37,341 nucleotides of DNA. Origin: an uncultured Olsenella sp. (GTDB taxonomy: Bacteria; Actinomycetota; Coriobacteriia; Coriobacteriales; Atopobiaceae). The stretch covers positions 1-37,341 of the forward strand of contig OMVS01000014.1 in the NCBI GenBank assembly GCA_900314575.1, read 5' to 3'. Within the stretch, counting starts at the first letter, position 1, and every line of letters starts with the position of its first letter. The notes beneath the pieces were generated by a model. The model made no database searches. It was not told where the DNA came from and worked only from the letters and a program-made list of their open reading frames with translations. Position numbers and translations under genes: made by a program. Shown here in pieces: positions 1 to 8,083 of this stretch.

Positions 1-39
1 TCGCGCCGCTACCTGGACGTGTCACTGCTGCACGAGTAG
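1..39 (+). CDS. C-terminal end of an unidentified gene (partial)
   Basis: The frame that begins at the first base is open and ends in TAG at 37-39, giving a 12-residue tail ending in LDVSLLHE. A hairpin follows the stop almost at once, which fits a gene end. There is too little sequence to name a family. It could equally be chance, since any frame cut by the window edge looks like this. Confidence 0.3.
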   Translation, partial: SRRYLDVSLLHE

Positions 40-47
40 CCGTACCG

Positions 48-69
48 GACGGCGGGCCGCCCGCCTGTC
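48..69 (+). terminator. Hairpin after the partial left-edge gene
   Basis: GGCGGG at 51-56 pairs with CCCGCC at 60-65 around a 3-base loop, and GAC/GTC extend the stem across a bulge. It lies 12 bases after the stop at 39. No T-tract follows on the plus strand, so it is at best a weak terminator. Confidence 0.3.
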
Positions 70-162
70 AGAAAGTGCGCAAGAAACTTGACGGTACCCG
101 CCGAGCAGGCGGAGCCACGCTCCCTGCGCGCGGCTCGCACAGGATTTGCATAAAATTGGCAC

Positions 163-196
163 AAAAAGGCCTCCCCCGCAATGCTTGAGGGAGGCT
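163..196 (-). terminator. Rho-independent terminator of secG
   Basis: On the minus strand an 8-bp GC-rich stem (168-175 with 189-196, one G-T pair) is followed directly by five T (A163-A167 on the plus strand). It lies about 50 bases past the secG stop and closes the secG end of the glycolytic block. Confidence 0.75.
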
Positions 197-245
197 CACG
201 TGCAGGGAGGCTCTGCAGAACGCGGCTGGCGCGCGTCCGTCGAGG

Positions 246-500
246 CTACATCCCGATGGTGCCGGTCGGGAAGGTCAGCGCCATGATGAGGACGCAGACG
301 CCGAAGGTGACGGCGGTGATGATGGTCAGGCGATCGAGGTTCTTCTCCCAGACGCCGGAGCCCGCGGTCGCGTTGTACATGGAGGACGCGATGAGGTCCG
401 AAACGCCCGTTCCCTTGCCGGAGTGCATGAGGACGAGCACGATCGTCAGGAAGGCCGAGATGGCCATGAGGACGAGCAGGATGATGTTGAGGACGCTCAC
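246..500 (-). CDS. secG: SecG, preprotein translocase subunit
   Basis: This 84-residue membrane protein is the small non-essential subunit of the SecYEG export channel. Two hydrophobic segments (about residues 2-25 and 58-78) flank a polar loop containing HSGKGTGVSDL and a GSG turn, the usual SecG layout and length. I chose the GTG at 500 because GAGGGAG lies 5 bases upstream and the protein then begins directly with the first membrane helix; the longer in-frame extension is not SecG-like. It follows tpiA on the same strand across a 313-base gap that holds a terminator-like hairpin, so it probably has its own promoter. secG after tpiA is the common actinobacterial order. Confidence 0.92.
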   Translation of the reverse strand: MSVLNIILLVLMAISAFLTIVLVLMHSGKGTGVSDLIASSMYNATAGSGVWEKNLDRLTIITAVTFGVCVLIMALTFPTGTIGM

Positions 501-554
501 GAAGACTCCCTCTGTGCGTGACGCGCACTTGCATAGACAATCCAACGTATCGAC

Positions 555-581
555 ATTAGCACATGCCGATGCACGGGCCAA
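555..581 (-). promoter_or_regulatory. Possible secG promoter
   Basis: Minus-strand TTGGCC (576-581) and GCTAAT (555-560), preceded by TGT, resemble a -35 and an extended -10 with a 15-base spacer, about 55 bases before the GTG. The match is modest. The rest of the 501-813 gap holds the tpiA hairpin and nothing else I can recognise. Confidence 0.28.
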
Positions 582-732
582 GGGGTGCACAAACCGTCCA
601 GAGCCTGCGCTCCCCCACCGCCGCACGGACGCCGGCCGCACCCGTGGCGTCCTCGCGAGCGCCGCGTCGGCCGCGCGCCATCGGGTGCACCGTCGCGGCG
701 TCCTCCAACAGCCGGGGGTCTGGGCGAGAAGG

Positions 733-768
733 AATCGGGGCCCGGGCGCCATCGCCCGGACCCCGATT
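733..768 (-). terminator. Terminator-like hairpin after tpiA
   Basis: AATCGGGG (733-740) and CCGGGCG pair with CGCCCGG and CCCCGATT (761-768), a 16-position stem with one mismatch and a CCAT loop. On the minus strand it is followed by TTCC-TTCTC, a weak T-rich stretch. It lies 45 bases past the tpiA stop and separates tpiA from secG. Confidence 0.65.
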
Positions 769-813
769 CGTCGCGTCTTCGGTCGAGCCCGCGGGCCCGC
801 CGCTGCCGAGCCG

Positions 814-1578
814 CTACATGGCGGCGCGCACCATCTCCGCGAAGGAGTCGGCCTTGAGGGAGGCACCGCCGACGAGCGCGCCGTCGACGTCGTCCTTCTC
901 CAAGAAGCCGCCCACGTTGCCCGGCTTGGCGGAGCCGCCGTAGAGAATGCGGACGCCGTCGGCCGTCTCCTGGCCGAAGACCTCGGCGAGGGTCCGGCGG
1001 ATTGCGCCGCAGACCTCCTCGGCGTCGTCGGCCGTGGCGGTCTTGCCGGTGCCGATGGCCCAGATGGGCTCGTAGGCGATGATGTACTTGGAGGGGTCAG
1101 ACAGGTCGAGGCCCTCGGTGTCTCGCCTGACCTGGTCGCACACGAACTCGACGTGCTTGCCGGCCTCGCGGACCTCGAGGGACTCGCCGCAGCAGCTGAT
1201 GGGGACGATGCCGTGCTCCATCAGCTTCTTGGCCTTCTTGTTTACGTCCTCGTCCGTCTCGCCGAAGTAGCCGCGGCGCTCGGAGTGGCCGATGATGCAG
1301 TAGGTCGCACCGACGGACTCGAGCATGGACGGGGAGGTCTCGCCCGTGTAGGCGCCGGACTCCTCGAAGTAGACGTTCTGCGCGGACAGCGCGAAGGGGG
1401 CCTGCTCCTGCTCGATGACCTCGGCGACGCCCTTGAGGTCGACCGCGGGCGGGGCCACGATGACGTCCACGTCGCCCACGCCGCCCTTGAGCTCGGCGGC
1501 CAGGCCGCTCGCGAGCTCGACGGCCTCGCTGAACGTCTTGTTCATCTTCCAGTTGCCTGCCATCACATGGTTACGCAT
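814..1578 (-). CDS. tpiA: Triosephosphate isomerase
   Basis: This enzyme interconverts dihydroxyacetone phosphate and glyceraldehyde 3-phosphate in the cytoplasm. At 254 residues it has normal family length. The substrate-binding N9 and K11 (GNWKMN), the electrophilic H98 (IIGHSERR), the catalytic base E170 (AYEPIWAIGTG) and the phosphate-binding loop (LYGGSAKP) are all present. The ATG at 1578 overlaps the end of pgk by 8 bases, so the two genes are translationally coupled. The order gap-pgk-tpiA is the standard glycolytic operon. Nothing in the sequence looks damaged. Confidence 0.97.
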   Translation of the reverse strand: MRNHVMAGNWKMNKTFSEAVELASGLAAELKGGVGDVDVIVAPPAVDLKGVAEVIEQEQAPFALSAQNVYFEESGAYTGETSPSMLESVGATYCIIGHSERRGYFGETDEDVNKKAKKLMEHGIVPISCCGESLEVREAGKHVEFVCDQVRRDTEGLDLSDPSKYIIAYEPIWAIGTGKTATADDAEEVCGAIRRTLAEVFGQETADGVRILYGGSAKPGNVGGFLEKDDVDGALVGGASLKADSFAEMVRAAM

Positions 1579-2770
1579 CGAGAAGCGCCTCCACTCCGGG
1601 AAGGGCCTTGCCCTCGACGAGCTCCATCGAGGCGCCGCCGCCCGTGGAGATCCAGCTCATCTTGTCGGCAAGGTCGAACTTGTTGATGGCCGCGACGGAG
1701 TCGCCGCCGCCGATGATCGAGGTGCCGCCGTTGGCCTTGACCTCGGCGACCGCGCGCGCGACGGCCTCGGTGCCATGCGCGAACTGGTCCATCTCGAAGA
1801 CGCCCATGGGGCCGTTCCAGAAGACGGTCTTGGCGCCCTTGATCGCGTCGCCGAAGAGCTGCTCGGTCTTGGGGCCGATGTCCATGCCCATGCGGTCGTC
1901 GGGGATGTCGTCGGAGCTGACGACCTCGCCCTTGGCGTCCTCGCCGAAGTGGTCGGCCACGACGTTGTCCACGGGGAGAAGGACCTTGACGCCCTTGGCC
2001 TCGGCCTTCTTGAGCATCTCGCCGGCGCGCTCGACCCAGTCCTCCTCCTTGAGGGAGGTGCCGACCGTGTGGCCCTGCGCCAGGAAGAAGGTGTAGGCCA
2101 TGCCGCCGCCGATGATCAGGGTGTCGGCGGAGTCGATGAGGTGGTCGAGGACGCCGATCTTGCTGGAGACCTTGGAGCCGCCGACGATGGCGACGAAGGG
2201 GCGCTCCGGCTCGGCGAAGATGGAGGTCAGGGTGTCGACCTCCTTCTCGAGCAGGAAGCCGGCGACGGCCGGGATGTAGGCGGCCGGGCCGACGACCGAG
2301 CCCTGCGCGCGGTGGGCGGTGCCGAAGGCGTCGAGGACGAAGATGTCGCCGTAGGAGGCGAGCCTCTTCGCGATCTCGGGGTCGTTCTTCTTCTCGCGCT
2401 TGTCGAAGCGGACGTTCTCGAGGACCAGGATGTCGCCCGGCTTGACGGCGGCGACGGCCTCGGCGGCCTTCTCGCCGTAGGTGTCGTCGACGAACTTGAC
2501 GTCGTAGCCCGTGAGCTCGGCGAGCTTCTCCGCGGCGGGCCTGAGCGAGAGCTCGGGCTCGGGGCCATCGCCCTTGGGACGGCCGAGGTGGCTCATGAGC
2601 ACGATGCCAGCACCGTGCTCCTTGAGGTACTTGATGGTCGGGATGGCGGCGCGCACGCGGGTATCGTCCGTCACGACGCCGTCCTTCAGGGGCACGTTGA
2701 AGTCGACGCGCATGAGGATGCGCTTGCCCTCGACATCCACGTCTCGGACGGTCTTCTTAGTGAAAGCCAT
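1571..2770 (-). CDS. pgk: Phosphoglycerate kinase
   Basis: The enzyme makes ATP from 1,3-bisphosphoglycerate and ADP in glycolysis. It has 399 residues, as expected. The N-terminal domain shows the signature RVDFNVPLKDG and the substrate-binding SHLGRPKG; the C-terminal nucleotide domain has VGGSKVSSKI and a glycine-rich GGGDSVAAI loop. I chose the ATG at 2770 because TAGGAGAG lies 3 bases upstream and the protein then starts MAFTKKTVRDVD. An upstream in-frame ATG at 2848 would add 26 unlike residues and run through a hairpin. It lies between gap and tpiA and overlaps tpiA by 8 bases. Confidence 0.97.
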   Translation of the reverse strand: MAFTKKTVRDVDVEGKRILMRVDFNVPLKDGVVTDDTRVRAAIPTIKYLKEHGAGIVLMSHLGRPKGDGPEPELSLRPAAEKLAELTGYDVKFVDDTYGEKAAEAVAAVKPGDILVLENVRFDKREKKNDPEIAKRLASYGDIFVLDAFGTAHRAQGSVVGPAAYIPAVAGFLLEKEVDTLTSIFAEPERPFVAIVGGSKVSSKIGVLDHLIDSADTLIIGGGMAYTFFLAQGHTVGTSLKEEDWVERAGEMLKKAEAKGVKVLLPVDNVVADHFGEDAKGEVVSSDDIPDDRMGMDIGPKTEQLFGDAIKGAKTVFWNGPMGVFEMDQFAHGTEAVARAVAEVKANGGTSIIGGGDSVAAINKFDLADKMSWISTGGGASMELVEGKALPGVEALLDA

Positions 2771-2790
2771 GCTCTCTCCTAACCGTTGCA

Positions 2791-2836
2791 TACGAAAGAA
2801 GGGCGCGGCCGCGGCTTTGAAGCTGCAACCGCGCCC
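2791..2836 (-). terminator. Intercistronic hairpin between gap and pgk
   Basis: GGGCGCGG (2801-2808) pairs perfectly with CCGCGCCC (2829-2836), with further pairing inside. On the minus strand it is followed by TTCTTTCG. It lies 25 bases past the gap stop and just before the pgk ribosome site. It probably ends or trims part of the gap message, so that gap can be made in excess over pgk-tpiA. Confidence 0.5.
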
Positions 2837-2860
2837 CTCGGGCCTCATGTCTAGGACTGG

Positions 2861-3883
2861 CTAGGCAACGAACTTCTCGAAGTACTTGATGGTGCGGACC
2901 ATCTGGGAGGTGTAGGAGTTCTCGTTGTCGTACCAAGAGGTGACCTGGACGAGGGTCTGGCCGTTGCCGAGGTCCTGGGCCATGGTCTGGGTGGCGTCGA
3001 AGATGGAGCCGTGGGTCTCGCCGACGATGTCACGGGAGACGATCTGGTCCTCGTTGTAGCCGAAGGTCTCGGGGATGGTCTCGGCATAGGCCTTCATGGC
3101 AGCGTTGACCTCGTCGGCCGTGACGGTCTTGGCGACGACGGCGTAGAGGTTGGTGAGAGAGCCGGTGGGCGTCGGGACGCGCTGGGCGGCACCGATCAGC
3201 TTGCCGTTGAGCTCGGGGAGGACCAGGCCGATGGCCTTGGCGGCACCCGTGGAGTTGGGGACGATGTTCTCAGCGCCGGCGCGGGAGCGACGGAAGTTGC
3301 CCTTGCGCTGCGGGCCGTCGAGGATCATCTGGTCGCCGGTGTAGGCGTGGATGGTCGTCATGATGCCGGAGACGATCGGGGCGAAGTCGTTGAGGCCCTT
3401 GGCCATGGGAGCAAGGCAGTTGGTGGTGCAGGAGGCGGCGGAAATGATGTTGTCCTCGGCCGTCAGGGTCTCGTGGTTGACGTTGTAGACGATCGTCGGC
3501 AGGTCGTTGCCCGCGGGAGCGGAGATGACGACCTTCTTGGCGCCGGCGTTGATGTGCGCCTGGGCCTTGGCCTTGGAGGTGTAGAAGCCGGTGCACTCGA
3601 GGACGTCGACGCCGAGCTTGCCCCAGGGCAGGTTATTGGCATCCGGCTCCTTGTAGATGGTGATCTGCTTGCCGTCGACGGTGATGGAGTCCTCGCCGAA
3701 GGTGACCTCGTGGTCACGGGAGTAGTTACCCTGCGTGGAGTCGTACTTCAGGAGGTAAGCGAGCATCTCCGGGGAGGTGAGGTCGTTGATGGCGACGATC
3801 TCGGTGCCCTCGTGCGCGAACATCTGACGGAAAGCCAGACGGCCGATGCGGCCAAAGCCGTTAATTGCAACCTTAACTGCCAT
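2861..3883 (-). CDS. gap: Glyceraldehyde-3-phosphate dehydrogenase
   Basis: This is the NAD-dependent oxidising step of glycolysis, with 340 residues. The Rossmann start INGFGRIGR (residues 7-15), the catalytic cysteine C152 in [12 protein letters not shown], its partner H179 ([10 protein letters not shown]) and the C-terminal WYDNE motif are intact. D34 (AINDLT) at the end of strand two favours NAD over NADP. The ATG at 3883 is preceded by GAAAGGAGAAGGC. It is the first gene of the gap-pgk-tpiA block and has a clear promoter in front of it, so it is the operon head rather than a continuation of whiA. Confidence 0.97.
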   Translation of the reverse strand: MAVKVAINGFGRIGRLAFRQMFAHEGTEIVAINDLTSPEMLAYLLKYDSTQGNYSRDHEVTFGEDSITVDGKQITIYKEPDANNLPWGKLGVDVLECTGFYTSKAKAQAHINAGAKKVVISAPAGNDLPTIVYNVNHETLTAEDNIISAASCTTNCLAPMAKGLNDFAPIVSGIMTTIHAYTGDQMILDGPQRKGNFRRSRAGAENIVPNSTGAAKAIGLVLPELNGKLIGAAQRVPTPTGSLTNLYAVVAKTVTADEVNAAMKAYAETIPETFGYNEDQIVSRDIVGETHGSIFDATQTMAQDLGNGQTLVQVTSWYDNENSYTSQMVRTIKYFEKFVA

Positions 3884-3946
3884 GCCTTCTCCTTTCGCAA
3901 GGCCCTCTGAGGCCGATCCCCAGACGGGTCAATGCCTTCCTCTCAC

Positions 3947-3975
3947 AGTATAGCCACAAAGATGCCTTTGATTAA
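3947..3975 (-). promoter_or_regulatory. gap operon promoter
   Basis: On the minus strand TTAATC (3970-3975) and TATACT (3947-3952) are spaced by exactly 17 bases, giving an untranslated leader of about 55-60 bases before gap. The -10 matches the sigma-70 consensus at five of six positions. The local drop in GC supports a promoter. The rest of the 3976-4172 stretch past the whiA stop holds only a short imperfect hairpin near 4148-4166. Confidence 0.6.
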
Positions 3976-4172
3976 ACACGAGATTCCACGCCCGCCCCGG
4001 CCGGGAGTCCTGCGGGCCCGCGCGTGGCTGTGAGCTGGGGTTTCTCCGCCGCAGGCGCTTTCAGATGTCCGCGAATCCTGGTCAACTTATGCGCGTGCGC
4101 CGGCGATTCTCCACAAATCGGCGACCGGTTTTACTACCGCTTGCCTAGCGAGAAGGACCTTTCGCCCAAACC

Positions 4173-5180
4173 TCAATCGCCCTTTCGGGCCCCCTCGGCG
4201 GCCTCGCCGGCCTCGCCGGCCCCCTCGCCGGCCGCACGCTCCCCCTCGGCGGCCTCGGCGGCGTCCACCATGGCCTGGAGCCTGAGCAGCCGGTGGTACA
4301 TGGCGGACTTCGACGCCTCGGGGGTGGCGAGGCTGCCGAGCTCGGCGAGCGAGGCGCCGGGGTGGCGCTCCCTGAGCTCGCAGAACTCCCTGAGCGCGGG
4401 CGGGAGCGACCTCAGCCCCACGGTCGAGCGCACCCGGTCCACGAGGAGGCGCTGGTCGAGGGCGGAGGCGGTCTGCCTGGCCTGGTTGGCGATCTCCGCG
4501 TTCACCCTGCGCTGGACGTCGTTCTTGACCGACTTGAGCTCGCGCACGCGCGCCACGGTGTGCGCCGAGCGACCGGCGCCCATCACCTGGAGCATGCTCT
4601 CCACGTCGTCGAAGCTCTTGAGGTAGATGGCGAAGGCGCCGCGCCGGTGGTTGAGGCGGGCCTGGATGCCCAGGGAGGAGAGGACGTCGGCCAGGCCGCG
4701 CGCGAACTCCTCCCCCACCACCGCGATCTCGAGGTGGAAGTCGCCACGGGGGTCGGCGACGAAGCCGCCGGCCATGAAGGCGCCCCGGACGAAGGCGGCG
4801 CGGCAGCACGCGGACCCGAGGAGGCGCTCGGGAACGCCGGGGTGGATCTTGAGCCCGGGATCCAGGATCTGGAGCCGCTCGAGCTGGGAGGCCAGCCGGT
4901 CCTGCTCGGGGATCTCTATCAGGTAGTTGCGCGCCTTGTGCAGCACGGAGCGCCTCACCGTGAGCAGGGTCTCCAGGTCGAGGAGCTCGTGGGTGAGCTT
5001 GATCGTGCTGCGCGCCACCGCGCCCGTCTCCGTCGAGACGCGGATCGAGTGGCGCCCGCTTCCCGTGAGCGTGAGGGTGCCGCAGATGCGCATGAGGGCG
5101 GAGAGCTCGGCCAGCCCGCAGCCCTCGCAGTCGCCCTCCACGCGGGAGAGCTCGTCTTTCACCTCCGCCGTGAACGACAT
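4173..5180 (-). CDS. whiA: WhiA, DNA-binding division/sporulation regulator
   Basis: WhiA proteins have an N-terminal degenerate LAGLIDADG homing-endonuclease fold and a C-terminal helix-turn-helix; in streptomycetes WhiA acts with WhiB on division genes, in other Gram-positives its role is less clear. Seen here: an N-terminus typical of the family (SFTAEVKDELSRV), the segment CCRAAFVRGAFMAGG, and a helix-turn-helix region around LRERHPGASLAELGSLATPEASKSAMYHR. Residues after about 305 form an Ala/Glu/Gly tail encoded by imperfect GGCCTCGCC-type repeats, probably disordered. The gene starts 4 bases after the rapZ stop, so the two are co-transcribed. The usual partner yvcK is absent between them. 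Confidence 0.93.
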   Translation of the reverse strand: MSFTAEVKDELSRVEGDCEGCGLAELSALMRICGTLTLTGSGRHSIRVSTETGAVARSTIKLTHELLDLETLLTVRRSVLHKARNYLIEIPEQDRLASQLERLQILDPGLKIHPGVPERLLGSACCRAAFVRGAFMAGGFVADPRGDFHLEIAVVGEEFARGLADVLSSLGIQARLNHRRGAFAIYLKSFDDVESMLQVMGAGRSAHTVARVRELKSVKNDVQRRVNAEIANQARQTASALDQRLLVDRVRSTVGLRSLPPALREFCELRERHPGASLAELGSLATPEASKSAMYHRLLRLQAMVDAAEAAEGERAAGEGAGEAGEAAEGARKGD

Positions 5181-5184
5181 GGCG

Positions 5185-6147
5185 CTACCGCGCCCCGCCC
5201 TCGGGGTGGCGCGCCGCCACGGAGGCCGGGCTCACGTCCGCGCGCGAAAGGTCGCGGTGCGAGAGCGCGACGTGGTATCCCGCCTGCTCGAGGTGGGCGG
5301 CGGTCGCCGCGGCGATGGCGACGCTGCGGTGCTGCCCCCCGGTGCAGCCGATGGCCACGTTGACGCGCGCCTTGCCCTCCGTGATGTAGCCGGGCAGCAC
5401 GACGTCGAGCATGCCGAACCACCGCTCCGAGAAGCGCCTCGTGATCTCCTGCGTAAGGACGAAGTCGCGCACCTTCGCGTCGAGGCCGGTCAGACGGCGC
5501 ATCTCGGGGTCGTAGAACGGGTTCGCGAGGAAGCGCACGTCCACGAGGAGGTCGGCCTCCTGCGGCATGCCGTACTTGAAGCCGAACGAGAAGACGCTCA
5601 CGTCGAGGAGCTGCTGCTCCCCCAGGGAGGAGAAGGCCTGCCGCACGCGGCGCCGCAGCTCGTTGGCGTGCAGGTGGCTCGTGTCTATCACGAGGTCGGA
5701 GTGGTCCTTGACGCTCTCGAGCTGCCTGCGCTCACGGCCGATGGCGTGCTCGATGCTCTCGCCCGCCACGGCGATGGGGTGGCGGCGGCGGTTCTCGTTG
5801 TAGCGCCTCATCAGCTCCTCGGTGGAGCAGTCGAGGAAGACGACCTTGTAGGAGAGCTCGTGGGAGGGCAGCTCATCGAGGGCGTCGTTGAGCTCGTCGA
5901 AGAGTCCCTGGGAGCGGACGTCGCAGGTGACCGCGAGGTGGCGGCCGACGCCGTTGTTGATGCCCACGATCTCTGCGAGCTGCAGGATCAGGCGGGGCGG
6001 GAGGTTGTCGATGCAGAAGTAGCCCATGTCCTCGAGGGCGTGCATCGCCTGGGTCCTGCCGCTGCCCGACATGCCCGTGATGACCACGATGTCCGGGACG
6101 CGGCTCTGCGCCTCGGCGGCCCGCATCTCCACGCTTGCGTCGCTCAT
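5185..6147 (-). CDS. rapZ: RapZ/YvcJ-family P-loop nucleotide-binding protein
   Basis: Family members bind nucleotides; in enterobacteria RapZ guides RNase E to the sRNA GlmZ to control amino-sugar synthesis, while the actinobacterial role is not settled. The 320-residue form starts at the ATG at 6147, with AGGGG 8 bases upstream; an ATG two codons earlier is also possible. Walker A reads GMSGSGRT at residues 25-32, with arginine where most proteins have lysine, as is usual in actinobacterial homologues. The following LEDMGYFCIDNLP and the C-terminal CTGGQHRSV are family signatures. It is the first gene of a rapZ-whiA pair; a weak TATCCT lies upstream. Confidence 0.92.
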   Translation of the reverse strand: MSDASVEMRAAEAQSRVPDIVVITGMSGSGRTQAMHALEDMGYFCIDNLPPRLILQLAEIVGINNGVGRHLAVTCDVRSQGLFDELNDALDELPSHELSYKVVFLDCSTEELMRRYNENRRRHPIAVAGESIEHAIGRERRQLESVKDHSDLVIDTSHLHANELRRRVRQAFSSLGEQQLLDVSVFSFGFKYGMPQEADLLVDVRFLANPFYDPEMRRLTGLDAKVRDFVLTQEITRRFSERWFGMLDVVLPGYITEGKARVNVAIGCTGGQHRSVAIAAATAAHLEQAGYHVALSHRDLSRADVSPASVAARHPEGGAR

Positions 6148-6290
6148 GCACATCACCCCTGGAAGTGCGACGGGACAAACCCACGCCGCCAAGGATACGC
6201 GAACGCGCGGGCGCGCGCAGCGACGCTCGCCCACCCCCATGCGGACTACAGGCGAGAAGGACACGCCACCGCACGCCCGCCTGAACGCAC

Positions 6291-6321
6291 GAGGCCCCCG
6301 GGCGTCGTGCCCGGGGGCCTC
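6291..6321 (-). terminator. Strong hairpin ending the nan/opp operon
   Basis: A perfect 13-bp GC-rich stem (6291-6303 with 6309-6321) closes over a GTCGT loop, 25 bases past the nanE stop. The minus-strand 3' flank (GTGCGTTCAGG) has no real T-run, so it may need another factor or may serve as a 3' stabiliser. Confidence 0.65.
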
Positions 6322-6346
6322 TGCCCTCTCCTTCGGGCGGGGGCGG

Positions 6347-7036
6347 CTATCCCTCGATGGCGGCCTTGAACCACTTGGTCAGGCTCGTGGGGTGCGTGAT
6401 GCCCGTGCCCACGACGACCGACCAGGCGCCGGCCTCGATGGCGGCGGCTCCGTCCGCCGGAGTGTGGACGTGGCCCTCGCACACGATGGGCAGCCCCGGG
6501 AACTCCTCGGTCGCCTGGCGGAGAAGGGCAAGGTCTGGCCCCTCGTCCATGGTGGTCTGGATGGCCGGCTTGTTATGGCTGAGCGTCGTGGAGACGAGGT
6601 CGCAGCCGCAGGCGACGCCGCGGCGGATGTCCTCGATGGTCATGCAGTCGGCCATCACGAGCGTCTCACACTGGGCGCGCAGGTCGCGCACGGTCTCCTC
6701 GAAGGTGCGGCCGTCAGGGCGCGGACGGTCGGTGGCGTCGAGCGCCACGACGTCGGCACCGGCGTTGACGCAGGCCACGGCGTGGCGGAGGGTCGGGGTG
6801 ATGTAGACGCCCTCGTGCCCCTCCTTCCACAGGCCGATGACCGGAATCTCGACGCGGCCCTTGATGGCGGCGATGTCGGACAGGCCCTGGCAGCGGATCG
6901 CGGCGGCGCCGCCCTCCTCGCACGCCTGGGCCATCTGCGCCATGGTCTCCGGGTGGCGCAGGGGCTCGCCCGGGTAGGCCTGGACGCTGACAATGAGCTT
7001 GCCCCTGAGGGACTCTACGAGCGGTGAAATCTCCAT
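6347..7036 (-). CDS. nanE: N-acetylmannosamine-6-phosphate 2-epimerase (NanE)
   Basis: NanE turns ManNAc-6-P into GlcNAc-6-P, linking sialic acid breakdown to amino-sugar metabolism. The 229-residue protein is a TIM-barrel of normal length with family motifs SVQAYPGEPLR, IGLWKEGHEGVYITPT (K71 is the likely catalytic lysine), VALDATDRPRPDG, ADCMTIED, STTLS and the C-terminal VVVGTGITHPTSLT. The ATG at 7036 follows GGGGAGAGGAC; upstream in-frame sequence overlaps the kinase gene and is not real. It is the last gene of the operon, after the aldolase and ROK kinase, which is the order of reactions reversed. No nagA or nagB is in the window. Confidence 0.9.
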   Translation of the reverse strand: MEISPLVESLRGKLIVSVQAYPGEPLRHPETMAQMAQACEEGGAAAIRCQGLSDIAAIKGRVEIPVIGLWKEGHEGVYITPTLRHAVACVNAGADVVALDATDRPRPDGRTFEETVRDLRAQCETLVMADCMTIEDIRRGVACGCDLVSTTLSHNKPAIQTTMDEGPDLALLRQATEEFPGLPIVCEGHVHTPADGAAAIEAGAWSVVVGTGITHPTSLTKWFKAAIEG

Positions 7037-7059
7037 GTCCTCTCCCCTGCCTCTGATGA

Positions 7060-7084
7060 GGGCGGGCCCTCCGGGCGCCCGCCC
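7060..7084 (-). other. Intercistronic hairpin between ROK kinase and nanE
   Basis: GGGCGGG (7060-7066) pairs with CCCGCCC (7078-7084). It lies in the 56-base gap between the two genes, 8 bases past the kinase stop. It is one of a series of GC hairpins between the genes of this operon. Confidence 0.45.
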
Positions 7085-7092
7085 AACGTGCC

Positions 7093-8058
7093 TTACGCGA
7101 ACTCCGCGTACCCGGAGCTGACGACGTTCTCGGCCGCGCCGACCAGCGGCGCGTCCCCGCCGAGCGAGCCGGAGACGACCGGGGTCTTGGCGACGGGCGG
7201 CATCACCGACTCGTTCCAGCCGCGGGCCATGGCGTCGTGCCAGGCGGGGCCGCACTGGGCGACCGAGCCGGACAGGATGACACAGTCCGGGTCGAACATG
7301 TTGCACATGCTGCCCAGGACCTCGCCGATGGCGTGGCCCGAGCGGGCCTCCGCCGCAATCGCCGCCTCGTCGCCCGCGGCGGCGAGCCTGTCGATGTAGG
7401 CGCCGTCGACGGGGTCGCCCGCGGGCGTGAGCTCGCTGCCGCCGAGCTCGAGGTACCTGTCGATGATGCCGGGGCCTGCGGCGATGGGCTCGAGGTGGCC
7501 GGTCGCGCCGCACGAGCACGGGACGCCGACGGCGTCCGTGCAGCAGACGTGGCCGATGTGGCCCGCCTCGTTGTGGGCGCCCAGCAGGATGGAGCCGGCG
7601 TTCACGAAGGCGCCTCCGATGCCGGTGCCCACGGCGACGACCAGGCAGCTGGACTTGCCGAGGCCCGCCCCCCAGCGCGCCTCGCCGAGCGCGTGAGCGT
7701 GCACGTCGTTCATGACGCGCGCCTGCACGCCGAAGGCGGCCTCGAGCTCCGCGCCCAGGTGCGTCCCGCCCCAGCCGGGCATGATCTCGTTCGCGTAGGT
7801 GACGTCACCAGTCCTGGGGTCGATGACGCCCGCGGAGGAGACGCCGATCCCGTCGATGGCGGCACCCGTCTCCTCGATCACGCGGCGCACGGACTCGATG
7901 GCGCGCTCGAGCACGACCGCGCCGCCGCGCTTGGCCTCCGTGGGGACCTTGCCAACAGCATCGACCCGCGGCCTCTCGCCGGGGACGAGCGTCACCAGGG
8001 CCGATGCGATCTTGGTGCCGCCGATGTCGAGCGCCACCACGCGCTTGGTGTCTGCCAT
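7093..8058 (-). CDS. nanK: ROK-family sugar kinase, probable N-acetylmannosamine kinase
   Basis: By context it phosphorylates ManNAc released by the aldolase to ManNAc-6-P, the NanE substrate. The 321-residue protein has the ATP-binding DIGGTK (residues 11-16), the catalytic D118 in MNDVHAHALGE, and the second phosphate loop VGTGIGGAF. The ROK zinc motif usually ends CxCGxxGCxE; here it is C181-S-C183-G-ATG-H188-L-E, with histidine replacing the third cysteine. The ATG at 8058 follows GGAGGAGGCACAAGGC. Substrate choice within the ROK family cannot be read from sequence alone; a glucokinase or another acyl-amino-sugar kinase is possible, but the nanA and nanE neighbours favour ManNAc. Confidence 0.8.
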   Translation of the reverse strand: MADTKRVVALDIGGTKIASALVTLVPGERPRVDAVGKVPTEAKRGGAVVLERAIESVRRVIEETGAAIDGIGVSSAGVIDPRTGDVTYANEIMPGWGGTHLGAELEAAFGVQARVMNDVHAHALGEARWGAGLGKSSCLVVAVGTGIGGAFVNAGSILLGAHNEAGHIGHVCCTDAVGVPCSCGATGHLEPIAAGPGIIDRYLELGGSELTPAGDPVDGAYIDRLAAAGDEAAIAAEARSGHAIGEVLGSMCNMFDPDCVILSGSVAQCGPAWHDAMARGWNESVMPPVAKTPVVSGSLGGDAPLVGAAENVVSSGYAEFA

Positions 8059-8083
8059 GCCTTGTGCCTCCTCCTGCTCGTCC

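Noticed and set aside
1-160. tmRNA or other RNA gene next to secG
   Set aside because: I found no tRNA-like ends or tag-peptide frame in these bases.
6347-7519. Longer 390-codon version of nanE
   Set aside because: The extra N-terminus overlaps the ROK kinase in another frame and is Arg/Gly-rich; the ATG at 7036 with a good ribosome site gives the normal NanE length.
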